Shown one piece after another: positions 50,656 to 60,168 of a stretch of 64,000 nucleotides of DNA. The notes under the pieces are model-generated. The model did not search any database. It had not been told where the DNA came from and worked only from the letters and a program-made list of their open reading frames with translations. The stretch is from Ketobacter sp964016105 (GTDB taxonomy: Bacteria; Pseudomonadota; Gammaproteobacteria; Pseudomonadales; Ketobacteraceae). Made by a program: the position numbers and the translations under genes. Position 1 is the stretch's first letter. Each line of letters begins with the position of its first letter. Location of the stretch: assembly GCA_964016105.1 (NCBI GenBank), contig CAXHEX010000024.1, positions 9,873 to 73,872 on the forward strand. Reading direction: 5' to 3'.

Positions 50656-51615
50656 ATGTCTCAATCCATTCAAATTAGTGCCGAAGTCCCCGATGATCTG
50701 GCGGGGCAGCGGCTTGACCTGGTAGCTGCAGAGCTGTTTCCCGATTATTCCCGATCCCGTCTGCAAAGCTGGATAAAGCAGGGGGAGCTTACGGTAAACG
50801 GCAGCAGCGCCAAACCAAAAGAAAAGGTGATTGGCGGTGAGACCCTGGCCATTTGTGCACAGATGATGGCTGACCAGAGCTGGGAGCCCCAAGCCATTGA
50901 TTTGGATGTGATACATGAAGATGAGCACATCTTGTTGGTGAACAAGCCCCAAGGTCTGGTGGTTCATCCAGCGGCGGGCAATCGCGATAGCACCTTGCTA
51001 AACGCGCTGTTACACCATGCCCCCGGGTTGGGGGCTCTGCCTCGTGCGGGTATAGTTCATCGAATTGATAAAGACACCACCGGTTTATTGGTGGTGGCAA
51101 AAACCTTAAAAGCTCACCATTCTTTGGTGAGTCAACTGCAGGAAAAAACCGCGTTTCGGGAGTATGAAGCCATAGTGTGTGGAGTGATGACAGGTGGCGG
51201 CAAAGTCGATCAACCCATTGGTCGACATCCAACCCAGAGAACTCGCCAAGCGGTGGTGCACAGCGGTGGCAAAGCTGCTGTGACACACTATCGATTACTG
51301 GAGCGATTTCGGGCCCACACCCACATACGAGTACAGTTGGAAACCGGGCGTACCCATCAGATTCGAGTTCACATGGCCCATATTCAGTACCCGCTTTTGG
51401 GTGACCCTGTTTATGGTGGGCGTCTGAGAATCCCGAAAGGTGCCAGCGCTGAACTGATTGAGGCCCTGAGGCAATTTAAGCGTCAAGCATTGCATGCGCG
51501 CAAGTTAGGGTTTGAGCATCCCGAAAGTGGAGAGTACCAAGAATGGGAGGTAGCTTTGCCAGAGGATTTCAGCACCATGCTTAGCATATTGAGAGACGAT
51601 GCAGCCCGAGGTTGA
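50656..51615 (+). CDS. rluD: 23S rRNA pseudouridine synthase RluD
   Basis: 319 aa from ATG 50656 (MSQSIQISAEVPDD). It has an N-terminal S4 domain (SRLQSWIKQGELTVNG). The catalytic motif HRIDKDTTGLLVVAKT contains the essential Asp, and GRTHQIRVHMA is the RluA-family uracil pocket. It modifies helix 69 of 23S rRNA. It overlaps pgeF by 17 bases. Confidence 0.95.
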   Translation: MSQSIQISAEVPDDLAGQRLDLVAAELFPDYSRSRLQSWIKQGELTVNGSSAKPKEKVIGGETLAICAQMMADQSWEPQAIDLDVIHEDEHILLVNKPQGLVVHPAAGNRDSTLLNALLHHAPGLGALPRAGIVHRIDKDTTGLLVVAKTLKAHHSLVSQLQEKTAFREYEAIVCGVMTGGGKVDQPIGRHPTQRTRQAVVHSGGKAAVTHYRLLERFRAHTHIRVQLETGRTHQIRVHMAHIQYPLLGDPVYGGRLRIPKGASAELIEALRQFKRQALHARKLGFEHPESGEYQEWEVALPEDFSTMLSILRDDAARG

Positions 51616-52342
51616 TTGGCTACAGCCCCATTGGTCGGTGCCTAAGGTGCGGGCCTACTGCAGTACCCGGGCGGGGCGTTTTAATCGCCCACCTTACGAT
51701 GGCTTCAATACCGCTAACCACGTGGGGGATGCTCCCCAGGATGTGGCGGAAAGCCGACGTTGGTTAGGTCAGTATTTTAACTGGCAGCGGCAGCCCCAGT
51801 GGTTACAGCAGGTTCATGGTACTGGCGTGGTTGAAGCCCGTGGCGATGGAATAGAGCGAAAAGCAGATGCGGTTTTTAGTGGCATTCCCGGCCAGGTATG
51901 TACTTTACATACTGCAGACTGCTTACCGGTTTTCCTGGCTGCGGAGGATGGTTCCGTTGTGGCTTTGGCCCATGCCGGCTGGCGAGGCTTGGCTGCTGGA
52001 GTCCTTCAAAATACCGTGCAGGCGATGGATGTGCAAACGTCAGCCGTGGTGGCTTGGCTGGGGCCGGCTATCAGTGCCCAGAATTTCGAGGTGGGGGAGG
52101 AGGTGCTGGATACGTTTACTGAATCGATTCAGGGCTGCGAACCCTGTTTTTCCCCCAATCATCGCGGCCGATGGCAATGCGACCTATACGGACTGGCTAA
52201 GTTGGTGTTGAAAAGGTCTGGTGTAAAAACAATCAGTGGCGGTGATTATTGTACCTTCGCCGACCCCAATCTTTTTTCCTATCGCCGCAGCCCTGTCACC
52301 GGTCGACTGCTTTCCCTTATCTGGATTGACCCAGCTCAATAG
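51599..52342 (+). CDS. pgeF: Peptidoglycan editing factor PgeF (YfiH, laccase-domain)
   Basis: 247 aa, Cu-oxidase_4 family. The conserved sites are a histidine in QQVHGTGVV, cysteine in LHTADCLPV and histidine in LAHAGWRGLAAGV. The E. coli homologue removes wrongly incorporated L-Ser from UDP-MurNAc peptides, and older notes call it a polyphenol oxidase. Its ATG lies inside rluD, so the two are coupled. Confidence 0.92.
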   Translation: MQPEVDWLQPHWSVPKVRAYCSTRAGRFNRPPYDGFNTANHVGDAPQDVAESRRWLGQYFNWQRQPQWLQQVHGTGVVEARGDGIERKADAVFSGIPGQVCTLHTADCLPVFLAAEDGSVVALAHAGWRGLAAGVLQNTVQAMDVQTSAVVAWLGPAISAQNFEVGEEVLDTFTESIQGCEPCFSPNHRGRWQCDLYGLAKLVLKRSGVKTISGGDYCTFADPNLFSYRRSPVTGRLLSLIWIDPAQ

Positions 52343-52465
52343 ACTCAGCACCCGCCCCCTAATACTGGGCTCCATTGCTTGAAATTCCATTTGCTGCCCC
52401 CACATTAACAGTCAATCGAAAACAGCGCTTCCGGCGCATTCCAAATTGTTTTAAGAGGGCATTTC

Positions 52466-55042
52466 ATGCGTATTGACCGTTTGACCAGCAAGCTTCAACT
52501 TGCGTTGTCGGATGCACAATCCATTGCCGTTGGCCGTGATCATAACTTTATTGAGCCCGTACACGTACTGTCAGCCATGTTGGAAGACAGCTCTGGCAGT
52601 ATCAAACCCCTATTGGCCCAAGCCGGAGTTAATGTGGGGCAATTGCGAGACGAAATAACTGCGCAACTGATTCGTCTACCCCAAGTACAGAATCACGACG
52701 GTGATGTTCACATGTCTAACGACATGGGAAGAGTGCTTAACGTGGCTGATAAATTTGCACAGCAACGGGGAGATCAATATATATCCAGTGAAATCGTTGT
52801 GCTGGCCATGGTGGAGGACAAAGGCGCCACTGGCGACATATTCAAAAAACTCGGGCTGTCTAAGGCCGATCTTGAGACGGCCATCGAAACCGTCAGGGGG
52901 GGAGAACAAGTGAACGATCCCAATGCAGAAGAAACCCGTCAGGCTCTGGAAAAGTATACCCTGGATCTCACCCAGCGGGCGGAGGACGGTAAGCTTGATC
53001 CCGTGATTGGTCGTGATGATGAAATACGACGCACCATTCAAGTGTTGCAGCGTCGAACCAAAAATAATCCGGTACTTATTGGTGAACCTGGCGTTGGTAA
53101 AACCGCTATTGTAGAAGGTTTGGCACAACGGGTGGTGAATGGAGAAGTTCCTGAAGGCCTCAAAAATAAGCGAGTGTTGTCTTTGGACATGGGCGCCCTG
53201 TTGGCGGGCGCGAAATACCGTGGCGAATTTGAAGAGCGACTAAAGTCGGTTTTAAACGAACTTGCTAAAGAAGAAGGTAGTGTGATTCTGTTTATCGATG
53301 AACTGCACACCATGGTAGGCGCAGGCAAAACCGATGGTGCTATGGATGCGGGCAATATGTTAAAGCCGGCTTTGGCTCGCGGCGAGTTGCACTGCGTAGG
53401 CGCTACCACTCTTGATGAGTATCGTCAGTATATTGAGAAAGATGCTGCTTTAGAACGACGTTTCCAGAAAGTGTTGGTGGATCAGCCCAGCGTGGAAGAC
53501 ACCATTGCCATTTTGCGGGGTTTGAAAGAGCGTTACGAAGTGCATCACGGAGTTGATATAACGGATTCCGCCATCGTTGAAGCGGCAAAGTTGTCACAAC
53601 GATACATTACTGATCGACAGCTCCCTGATAAGGCCATTGATTTGGTAGACGAGGCCGCCAGCCGAATCCGAATGGAAATGGACTCCAAACCAGAAGAGCT
53701 GGATCGTCTTGAGCGGCGTTTGATCCAACTTAAAATGGAAAGAGAGGCACTCAAAAAGGAAGAAGACGAAGCTTCTCGCAAGCGGCTGGAAAAACTCAAT
53801 GAGGATATTAGCTCAATAGAGCGGGATTATGCCGACCTGGATGAGGTGTGGACTGCAGAGAAAGCCTCCCTTCATGGCAGTCAGCAAATTAAGGCGGATC
53901 TGGAGCAGGCTCGTATCGATATGGAGCAGGCCCGCCGCAGTGGTGACTTAACTCGAATGTCCGAGTTGCAGTACGGTCAAATCCCGGAACTGGAAAAACA
54001 GTTGGATATGGCCGCACAGGCTGAAATGATGGAAATGAAACTGTTGCGTAACAGGGTGACGGAAGAAGAGATTGCGGAAGTGGTTTCTAAGTGGACCGGC
54101 ATACCCGTTTCCAAGATGTTGGAGGGTGAGCGAGATAAGTTGTTAAAGATGGAGTCCGAGCTGCACCAGCGTGTGGTGGGTCAGGATGAAGCCATCAAGG
54201 CTGTATCCGATGCTATCCGACGTTCCCGGGCTGGACTTTCTGATCCTAATCGACCCAATGGCTCCTTTTTGTTTCTTGGCCCAACTGGGGTCGGTAAAAC
54301 TGAACTGTGTAAAGCATTAGCGAGCTTCCTCTTTGACACAGAAGAAGCCATGGTCCGAATCGACATGTCCGAGTTTATGGAGAAGCACTCTGTGGCCCGT
54401 TTGATAGGAGCGCCACCTGGGTATGTGGGCTATGAAGAAGGGGGCTATCTAACCGAGAGTGTTCGTAGAAAACCTTATTCTGTCATTTTGTTGGATGAAG
54501 TTGAAAAAGCCCATCCGGATGTTTTCAACATTCTGTTGCAGGTGCTGGAAGACGGACGCCTAACCGATGGTCAAGGTCGTACCGTGGATTTTCGAAACTC
54601 TGTGATCGTGATGACCTCCAATATGGGTTCTGATGTGATTCAGACCATGGCGGGAGATGAGCAGTACGAGCAAATGAAAAGTGCGGTAATGGATATTGTT
54701 GCCACTCATTTTCGTCCTGAGTTGATCAACCGAATCGATGAAGTGGTTGTGTTCCATCCTCTGGTCAATGAGCAGATCCGTGGTATTGCCGAGATCCAGC
54801 TAGCGAATTTACGCAAGCGACTTGCGGATCGAGACTTGATGCTGGATATTTCGGATGCGGCGATGGATAAACTGGTGGAAGCCGGTTTTGATCCTGTGTA
54901 CGGTGCCCGTCCTTTGAAACGGGCAATTCAGCGCGAAATTGAAAACCCGTTGGCCCAAGAGATTTTGCAGGGGACGTTTCTTCCTGGAGAAACAATTCAT
55001 GCAGAAATGGTTGATGGGAAAATGCGTTTCCGTAAGGCCTAA
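52466..55042 (+). CDS. clpB: Disaggregase chaperone ClpB
   Basis: 858 aa, complete Hsp100. An N-terminal Clp domain is at about 1-145. The first AAA+ has Walker A GEPGVGKT, followed by a long coiled-coil middle domain at about 405-525. The second AAA+ has GPTGVGKT and DEVEKAHPDVFN. With DnaK it rescues aggregated proteins. No clear heat-shock sigma32 promoter was seen in the 123 bases before it. Confidence 0.97.
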   Translation: MRIDRLTSKLQLALSDAQSIAVGRDHNFIEPVHVLSAMLEDSSGSIKPLLAQAGVNVGQLRDEITAQLIRLPQVQNHDGDVHMSNDMGRVLNVADKFAQQRGDQYISSEIVVLAMVEDKGATGDIFKKLGLSKADLETAIETVRGGEQVNDPNAEETRQALEKYTLDLTQRAEDGKLDPVIGRDDEIRRTIQVLQRRTKNNPVLIGEPGVGKTAIVEGLAQRVVNGEVPEGLKNKRVLSLDMGALLAGAKYRGEFEERLKSVLNELAKEEGSVILFIDELHTMVGAGKTDGAMDAGNMLKPALARGELHCVGATTLDEYRQYIEKDAALERRFQKVLVDQPSVEDTIAILRGLKERYEVHHGVDITDSAIVEAAKLSQRYITDRQLPDKAIDLVDEAASRIRMEMDSKPEELDRLERRLIQLKMEREALKKEEDEASRKRLEKLNEDISSIERDYADLDEVWTAEKASLHGSQQIKADLEQARIDMEQARRSGDLTRMSELQYGQIPELEKQLDMAAQAEMMEMKLLRNRVTEEEIAEVVSKWTGIPVSKMLEGERDKLLKMESELHQRVVGQDEAIKAVSDAIRRSRAGLSDPNRPNGSFLFLGPTGVGKTELCKALASFLFDTEEAMVRIDMSEFMEKHSVARLIGAPPGYVGYEEGGYLTESVRRKPYSVILLDEVEKAHPDVFNILLQVLEDGRLTDGQGRTVDFRNSVIVMTSNMGSDVIQTMAGDEQYEQMKSAVMDIVATHFRPELINRIDEVVVFHPLVNEQIRGIAEIQLANLRKRLADRDLMLDISDAAMDKLVEAGFDPVYGARPLKRAIQREIENPLAQEILQGTFLPGETIHAEMVDGKMRFRKA

Positions 55043-55081
55043 GATGTCGCTCCTTCAGGGATGTTTTAGCCGACTGTCGCT

Positions 55082-55117
55082 CTGAGTCCATACAAGCTTG
55101 TTTTGTTGTGGACTCAG
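55082..55117. repeat. Perfect 9-bp inverted repeat after clpB
   Basis: CTGAGTCCA (55082-55090) and TGGACTCAG (55109-55117) are exact reverse complements, with further partial pairing inside (TACAA with TTGT). It lies 40 bases after the clpB stop. No T run follows on either strand, so it is either an imperfect terminator or an operator of the next gene. Confidence 0.55.
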
Positions 55118-55166
55118 TGCAATTATAGGGATAGATGGAGTTTGACTGGTAGTCGGGGGGGGCAGT

Positions 55167-56846
55167 ATGTCTGTTTTGCAGTGGAAATCCACACCGCCTG
55201 GCGGTGGCTTAGAATTTATTGAACGAAGGCTTACTTCAAGCAAAACCCTAGCGATCATAGTCATTTTAGCAGCGCTGCAAAGCCTGCTGTATTTGACACC
55301 CGTAATCGATACGGACGGTGTGGCCTATGTAGGTATTGCCGATGCCCTTGCCCACCATTTTCAGCTTCAAACAGAGCATTTAGTTTTCACGCCGGGCTAC
55401 CCGTTACTGTCATTGCCCTTAATTTGGCTTACCAACGACCCCCATCTAGGTTGTTTGCTCACATCGTTTGCAATGAATTTGGGTTGCTTTGTTATTGTCT
55501 GGCATCTGGGGCGACGATTGTTCAATCCTGTTGTTGGCTCTGTTGCCAGCATACTGTTGCTGTTCTCTGCCTTTTTTATGCGAAAAAGCTTTTGGGTGAT
55601 GAGTGAGCCCACCTATGAGTTCCTGCTTTTGACTTCAGCTTTCTTCGCATTACGTGCCATGGATCATGGAAGAATCCTGTACCCCGCACTCCTGGGCCTG
55701 TCATTGTCTTTATTACATTTGACCCGGCCGGAAGGGCTGGTGGTGGCTACGGCTGTGGTATCACTTCTGCTTTTGTATGGTGTCTTTAAAAGGTCTTTTC
55801 AGCAGCTATCGGTGGGGTTAATTGCTGGTGGTATTTTGGTGCTAAGTTATATCGGTTATGTGTCTTATGTTCATAAGCTTACGGGAGACTGGGTTGTTTC
55901 TACCAAGACCTATATCAACTGGTACATTGCTCATGCCAAGTATTACGCAGACAAACTAAATATGGGCGACAGCCATCTGTACGAGAAAGTGTTGTCCACA
56001 TTCGAGGATTCAGCCGGTGATAGCACTTTATTTGAACGGCCAGATTTGCTCAGGTTTATCATCAGTGAGCCCATTTATTTTGCCAGGCATTATTTTGCTG
56101 GCGTGGGTGAAGTGGTTTGGCATTTGATCAAAGGCATGAATATTTTTCTGGTTTTTTCTGGAGTGGGCCTTTACGTCGCTTTTCGCAACAAGGACATTCG
56201 ATTCAAACTCGTATTAATCCTAACCCTCCTGCTGCCCTTGGGAATATATCCTGTATTTTTTATTCGCGACCGTATGGTAGAAACGGTTATTCCTTTGCTT
56301 TGTGTTTTTGCAGCGGTGGGTTTGGTGAGTGCATTTTACAGAGGGGCAGGTAGCCCGATGTTTAACCCCGAGCCCGGCTTTTCTTTTAAGAAAATGCTCT
56401 CCAAGCTGGCGATTGGGTTAGTGTTGGTTTGTTTGGTAGCACCATTGAGTGCTGTTGTAGTAAAGAAAATCTGGGAGGTCACTACAACCACTTATGACCC
56501 GCAGCTGATGCATAAGGCCGCAGGGCTGTGGTTGAAGCAGCATTCCCAAGAAGGGGAAAGTGTTATGGTGCGAAAGCCTTGGGTTACATTTTATTCTCAT
56601 CGTGAGAGAGCTCGCATACCCTATGATTCAGCTGATGCGGTGTTTGAGAAAATGAAACAAGGTGGCGTCGATTATCTTGTGATTGACAGCCAGTTCACAC
56701 GTCGTCCTCAACTGGAATTTTTGCTGCAGCAACCCGAATTGGCCCCACCGTTCCTACACCTGGTGTATAAGGGTGGTGAGGGTGAGTATCAAATCGTTAT
56801 TTTCAAGGCTAATTACAAAAATACTCAGCAGAGAACTGGGCAGTAG
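55167..56846 (+). CDS. GT39-like (ArnT/PMT type) membrane glycosyltransferase, putative
   Basis: 559 aa with about ten membrane spans. The first periplasmic loop has the acidic motif VIDTDGVAYVGIADAL, matching the D-E/D-type catalytic loop of GT-C enzymes, and FTPGYPLLSLPL follows. The C-terminal ~100 residues form a soluble domain (FYSHRERARIPYDSAD) seen in related proteins. Such enzymes move sugars from polyprenyl carriers to lipids or proteins. The acceptor is unknown. No neighbouring sugar genes are present. Confidence 0.7.
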   Translation: MSVLQWKSTPPGGGLEFIERRLTSSKTLAIIVILAALQSLLYLTPVIDTDGVAYVGIADALAHHFQLQTEHLVFTPGYPLLSLPLIWLTNDPHLGCLLTSFAMNLGCFVIVWHLGRRLFNPVVGSVASILLLFSAFFMRKSFWVMSEPTYEFLLLTSAFFALRAMDHGRILYPALLGLSLSLLHLTRPEGLVVATAVVSLLLLYGVFKRSFQQLSVGLIAGGILVLSYIGYVSYVHKLTGDWVVSTKTYINWYIAHAKYYADKLNMGDSHLYEKVLSTFEDSAGDSTLFERPDLLRFIISEPIYFARHYFAGVGEVVWHLIKGMNIFLVFSGVGLYVAFRNKDIRFKLVLILTLLLPLGIYPVFFIRDRMVETVIPLLCVFAAVGLVSAFYRGAGSPMFNPEPGFSFKKMLSKLAIGLVLVCLVAPLSAVVVKKIWEVTTTTYDPQLMHKAAGLWLKQHSQEGESVMVRKPWVTFYSHRERARIPYDSADAVFEKMKQGGVDYLVIDSQFTRRPQLEFLLQQPELAPPFLHLVYKGGEGEYQIVIFKANYKNTQQRTGQ

Positions 56847-56913
56847 CAGTTTGACATCCTTGTGATGATGCCCAGGTGAGGGGCATTTCCAACCAGTATA
56901 CGAGTCGTTTTCG

Positions 56914-57375
56914 TTACATGCAGTTTTCGTTGATGTACGCTTGAACCTGCTCAATTCGCTTGGATATTTCTTCTTCAGACAAGTAGCGTACTTCACCGCT
57001 TTCGGTGGTCTCTTTTACTCTTCGGTTTGCTCGTAGCTGACCAAGGTTTTGCCTTTGTGTTTCGCAATTTCTCTGCATTATTTCTTTATTGCGCGCTTCA
57101 ATCTCCGCAGCAGGGTCTGCTGTGGCGTCTTTTTCCTTTTGCTCTTGGGCGGCCTTGCGCTTAGCTTCCAGGTTTTCAATCGCTTTCTGTTGGTCGCTTG
57201 AAGCGCCGGATTTCACATTGATCTGTACAGCTGTATCCGTATCTGGTGGGCTCTCACCGTAATGAGTAACGCCACTGTCATCTACCCATTTATAGAATTT
57301 AGCCCCTTGGGCTGAGAAAGCCGTCACAAGCGCACCAGCGAATATCACAGAAAGTAATAATGGTTTTTTAATCAT
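56914..57375 (-). CDS. DUF4124-domain secreted protein
   Basis: 153 aa with a signal peptide (1-24, ending SAQGA). The DUF4124 motif FYKWVDDSGVTHYGESPP follows directly. A central charged coiled-coil (about 60-115, rich in Glu/Lys/Gln) precedes a C-terminal helix with Cys at ENCM. Such proteins are common in Pseudomonadales with no known role. Convergent with the GT39-like gene. Confidence 0.82.
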   Translation of the reverse strand: MIKKPLLLSVIFAGALVTAFSAQGAKFYKWVDDSGVTHYGESPPDTDTAVQINVKSGASSDQQKAIENLEAKRKAAQEQKEKDATADPAAEIEARNKEIMQRNCETQRQNLGQLRANRRVKETTESGEVRYLSEEEISKRIEQVQAYINENCM

Positions 57376-57898
57376 TGTGTTGCCTAGATCCCAATTGTAC
57401 TTAGTTTAACTATAGCCATAGTTAAGCTGCACCTGCACAAAATCCCTGTGGTTTTGTGAGCCCCATAAGGTAAATATTATACCACTTTGGTCGATCCTTC
57501 CGTAAGTTTCTGGTTTGCAAGGCAAATTCGCTCTATTGACAAAATTTCATTCCATGTCAAGATATGCGGCTCACTGAGGTGGGTGCAGGTAGGAGAGTGA
57601 ACCCTTAACTTACTCTGCGCTAGAGCGAGGCTATCGCCATATTTTATGCAGTTTTCTGCTTACCCCGTCGATCTCGCTAGCTAAATCATGTGCGCAAAAG
57701 TACATGAGGTAGGGTCACTCGAACCCCGAGTTGAGCTGCCTAACTAGCTTAGACCCACAGGACATGCTTGCTGAATGTAGCAGTTAAGAGCGTGTAACTG
57801 GCTTTCATAAAAGATTAACTTGATCGTAAATTGGCTTGGGCAAACTGGCTTGAGGCGCATCGCCCATCCGCTTACCCAAGAAATATAGGTGTGAGATC
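57376..57898. other. 523-bp intergenic region before ilvI
   Basis: This long leader region has TTGACA at 57536-57541, followed after 18 bases by AGATAT, a plausible sigma70 promoter for the ilv operon. Beyond it are several short open frames (for example one of 14 codons near 57565 and one of 19 near 57688). None is rich in Leu, Val or Ile codons, so a classical attenuator peptide is not supported. No clear terminator hairpin was found. Confidence 0.5.
57536..57566 (+). promoter_or_regulatory. Candidate sigma70 promoter of ilvIHC
   Basis: A perfect -35 TTGACA stands 18 bases before AGATAT, a fair -10. It would give a leader of about 325 bases before ilvI, unusually long. Confidence 0.45.
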
Positions 57899-59620
57899 GT
57901 GGAACTATTATCTGGCGCAGAGATGCTTGTGCGAGCGCTAAAAGACGAAGGGGTTGAAACCCTGTTCGGCTACCCTGGAGGCGCAGTTCTCCATATATAT
58001 GATGCATTGTTCCAGCAGAAAGGCCTTTCCCATGTGTTGGTACGGCATGAGCAGTCTGCTGCCCACATGGCGGATGCATTTTCTCGCTGTAGCGGCAAAA
58101 CCGGTGTGGTGCTGGCGACTTCCGGCCCCGGTGCCACCAACACGGTAACCGGCATAGCCACTGCTTATATGGATTCCATTCCCATGGTTATCATCACTGG
58201 TCAGGTGCAATCTGATTGGATTGGTGATGACGCCTTTCAGGAAACCGATATCGTCGGTGTAACACGACCCATCGTTAAGCACAGCTTTATGGTCAAGCGC
58301 CCTCAAGATATTCCTGAAATCATTAAAAAGGCATTTTACATTGCCAGCACTGGGCGTCCTGGTCCCGTTTTAGTGGATATCCCCAAGGACTACACCAACC
58401 CTGCGGAGACATTTGAGTACAGCTATCCAAGCAAGGTCAAGATGCGTTCTTACAACGTGGTGAGTAAAGGGCATTCTGGGCAAATAAAGAAAGCCCTTGA
58501 TCTGCTTATGGCAGCCAAACGTCCCATATTCTACACCGGCGGTGGTGTGGTGCAGGGCAATGCCGCTGGAGAGCTAACGCAATTGGTGCGGAGCTTAGGT
58601 TTCCCTTGTACCAATACACTGATGGGGCTGGGCGGTTACCCCGGCGACGATCCACAGTTTGTGGGTATGTTGGGTATGCATGGCACCTATGAAGCCAACA
58701 TGGCTATGCATCATGCGGATGTTGTCATGGCAATTGGTGCTCGCTTTGATGATCGCGTTACTAACAACACCAGCAAATTTTGCCCTAACGCGAAGATCAT
58801 CCACGTGGATGTGGACCCAGCTTCTATTTCAAAGAATATCCCCGTTGATGTCCCTATTGTGGGCCCAGTGGATCATGTACTTAAGGAAATGCTGGATCAG
58901 CTAAGCAAAACTAAAGACAAGCCAGACCAGGAAGCCATTGACGCCTGGTGGAAGCAGATAGATGCCTGGCGTGCCTACCACGGCTTGAAGTTCGAGACTA
59001 ATGATCAATTGCTCAAGCCCCAGCAGGTAATACAGTCACTTTATGAGGTGACCAAAGGTGAGGCCATCATCACTTCGGATGTGGGTCAGCACCAAATGTT
59101 TGCCGCCCAGTTTTATAAGTACAAGTACCCACGCCAGTGGATTAATTCCGGTGGATTGGGAACCATGGGCTTTGGATTGCCCGCGGCCATGGGTTGCCTG
59201 GTGGCTAAACCTGATGCCACTGTGGCCTGCGTCACCGGTGAGGGCAGTATTCAGATGAATATCCAAGAGCTCTCAACCTGTTTGCAATACAAGTTTCCAG
59301 TGAAAATTGTGAACCTGAATAACCAGTCATTGGGTATGGTAAGGCAGTGGCAGGATATGCAGTATCAGGGTCGTCATTCCAGCTCAACCTATGAGGAGTC
59401 GTTGCCAGACTTTATTAAGTTAGCGGAATCCTATGGCCATGTGGGTATCAGGGTCACCGAGCCCGGTCAGCTCAATGGGGCCATGGAAGAGGCGTTTTCC
59501 CTGAAAGATCGTTTGGTATTCCTGGATATCAGCGTTGACCCTACTGAGCACGTTTATCCTATGCAGATCAAAGAAGGCTCCATGCGAGACATGTTGCTGA
59601 GCAAAACGGAGCGAACTTAA
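57899..59620 (+). CDS. ilvI: Acetolactate synthase large subunit
   Basis: 573 aa, starts at GTG 57899 with AGGTG upstream. A thiamine-diphosphate enzyme. The catalytic Glu is in RHEQSAAHMADAF, the substrate region is GYPGGAVL, and the ThDP/Mg motif is GEGSIQMNIQELSTC, with GEG in place of GDG, common in Pseudomonas IlvI. The reaction makes acetolactate or acetohydroxybutyrate for valine, leucine and isoleucine. It is followed by ilvH after two bases. Confidence 0.95.
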   Translation: MELLSGAEMLVRALKDEGVETLFGYPGGAVLHIYDALFQQKGLSHVLVRHEQSAAHMADAFSRCSGKTGVVLATSGPGATNTVTGIATAYMDSIPMVIITGQVQSDWIGDDAFQETDIVGVTRPIVKHSFMVKRPQDIPEIIKKAFYIASTGRPGPVLVDIPKDYTNPAETFEYSYPSKVKMRSYNVVSKGHSGQIKKALDLLMAAKRPIFYTGGGVVQGNAAGELTQLVRSLGFPCTNTLMGLGGYPGDDPQFVGMLGMHGTYEANMAMHHADVVMAIGARFDDRVTNNTSKFCPNAKIIHVDVDPASISKNIPVDVPIVGPVDHVLKEMLDQLSKTKDKPDQEAIDAWWKQIDAWRAYHGLKFETNDQLLKPQQVIQSLYEVTKGEAIITSDVGQHQMFAAQFYKYKYPRQWINSGGLGTMGFGLPAAMGCLVAKPDATVACVTGEGSIQMNIQELSTCLQYKFPVKIVNLNNQSLGMVRQWQDMQYQGRHSSSTYEESLPDFIKLAESYGHVGIRVTEPGQLNGAMEEAFSLKDRLVFLDISVDPTEHVYPMQIKEGSMRDMLLSKTERT

Positions 59621-59622
59621 TC

Positions 59623-60114
59623 ATGCGAAGAATAATTTCGATTCTTATGGAGAACGAGGCTGGTGCTTTGTCGCGAGTGGTGGGTTTGTTTTCCCAGCGT
59701 GGGTATAACATTGAGACGCTGACTGTGGCTCCCACTAACGATCCTTCACTGTCTCGTCTGACTTTGACCACGTCCGGTTCGGATCGTGTGATCGAACAGA
59801 TCACCAAGCAGCTAAATAAGTTGATCGAGGTGGTGAAACTGGTTGATCTCAGTGAGGGTGCCCACATCGAGCGGGAGTTGATGCTGGTGAAGTTAAAGGC
59901 AACCGGTGCCCAGCGAGCGGAAATCAAGCGCACCACGGATATATTCCGAGGTCAGATTGTGGATGTTACCCCCTCCGTATACACAGTTCAGCTGGCCGGT
60001 GCCAGTGACAAACTGGATGCTTATTTAGAGGCCGTAGGGGATGCTTCCATTTTGGAAGTGGTACGGTCCGGTGTCTCAGGAATCGCCCGTGGCGATAAGA
60101 TTCTGGCACTTTAA
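59623..60114 (+). CDS. ilvH: Acetolactate synthase regulatory subunit
   Basis: 163 aa. The ACT domain at the start (MRRIISILMENEAGALSRVVGLFSQRGYNIE) binds valine for feedback inhibition. The C-terminal domain contains the ELMLVKL and DIFRGQIVD patterns. Two bases after ilvI, so they are coupled. Confidence 0.96.
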   Translation: MRRIISILMENEAGALSRVVGLFSQRGYNIETLTVAPTNDPSLSRLTLTTSGSDRVIEQITKQLNKLIEVVKLVDLSEGAHIERELMLVKLKATGAQRAEIKRTTDIFRGQIVDVTPSVYTVQLAGASDKLDAYLEAVGDASILEVVRSGVSGIARGDKILAL

Positions 60115-60168
60115 TCCTTAGCATTTATTAATTTTTGTAAAAGCCAAATTTCAAATAGAGGAAAACTC

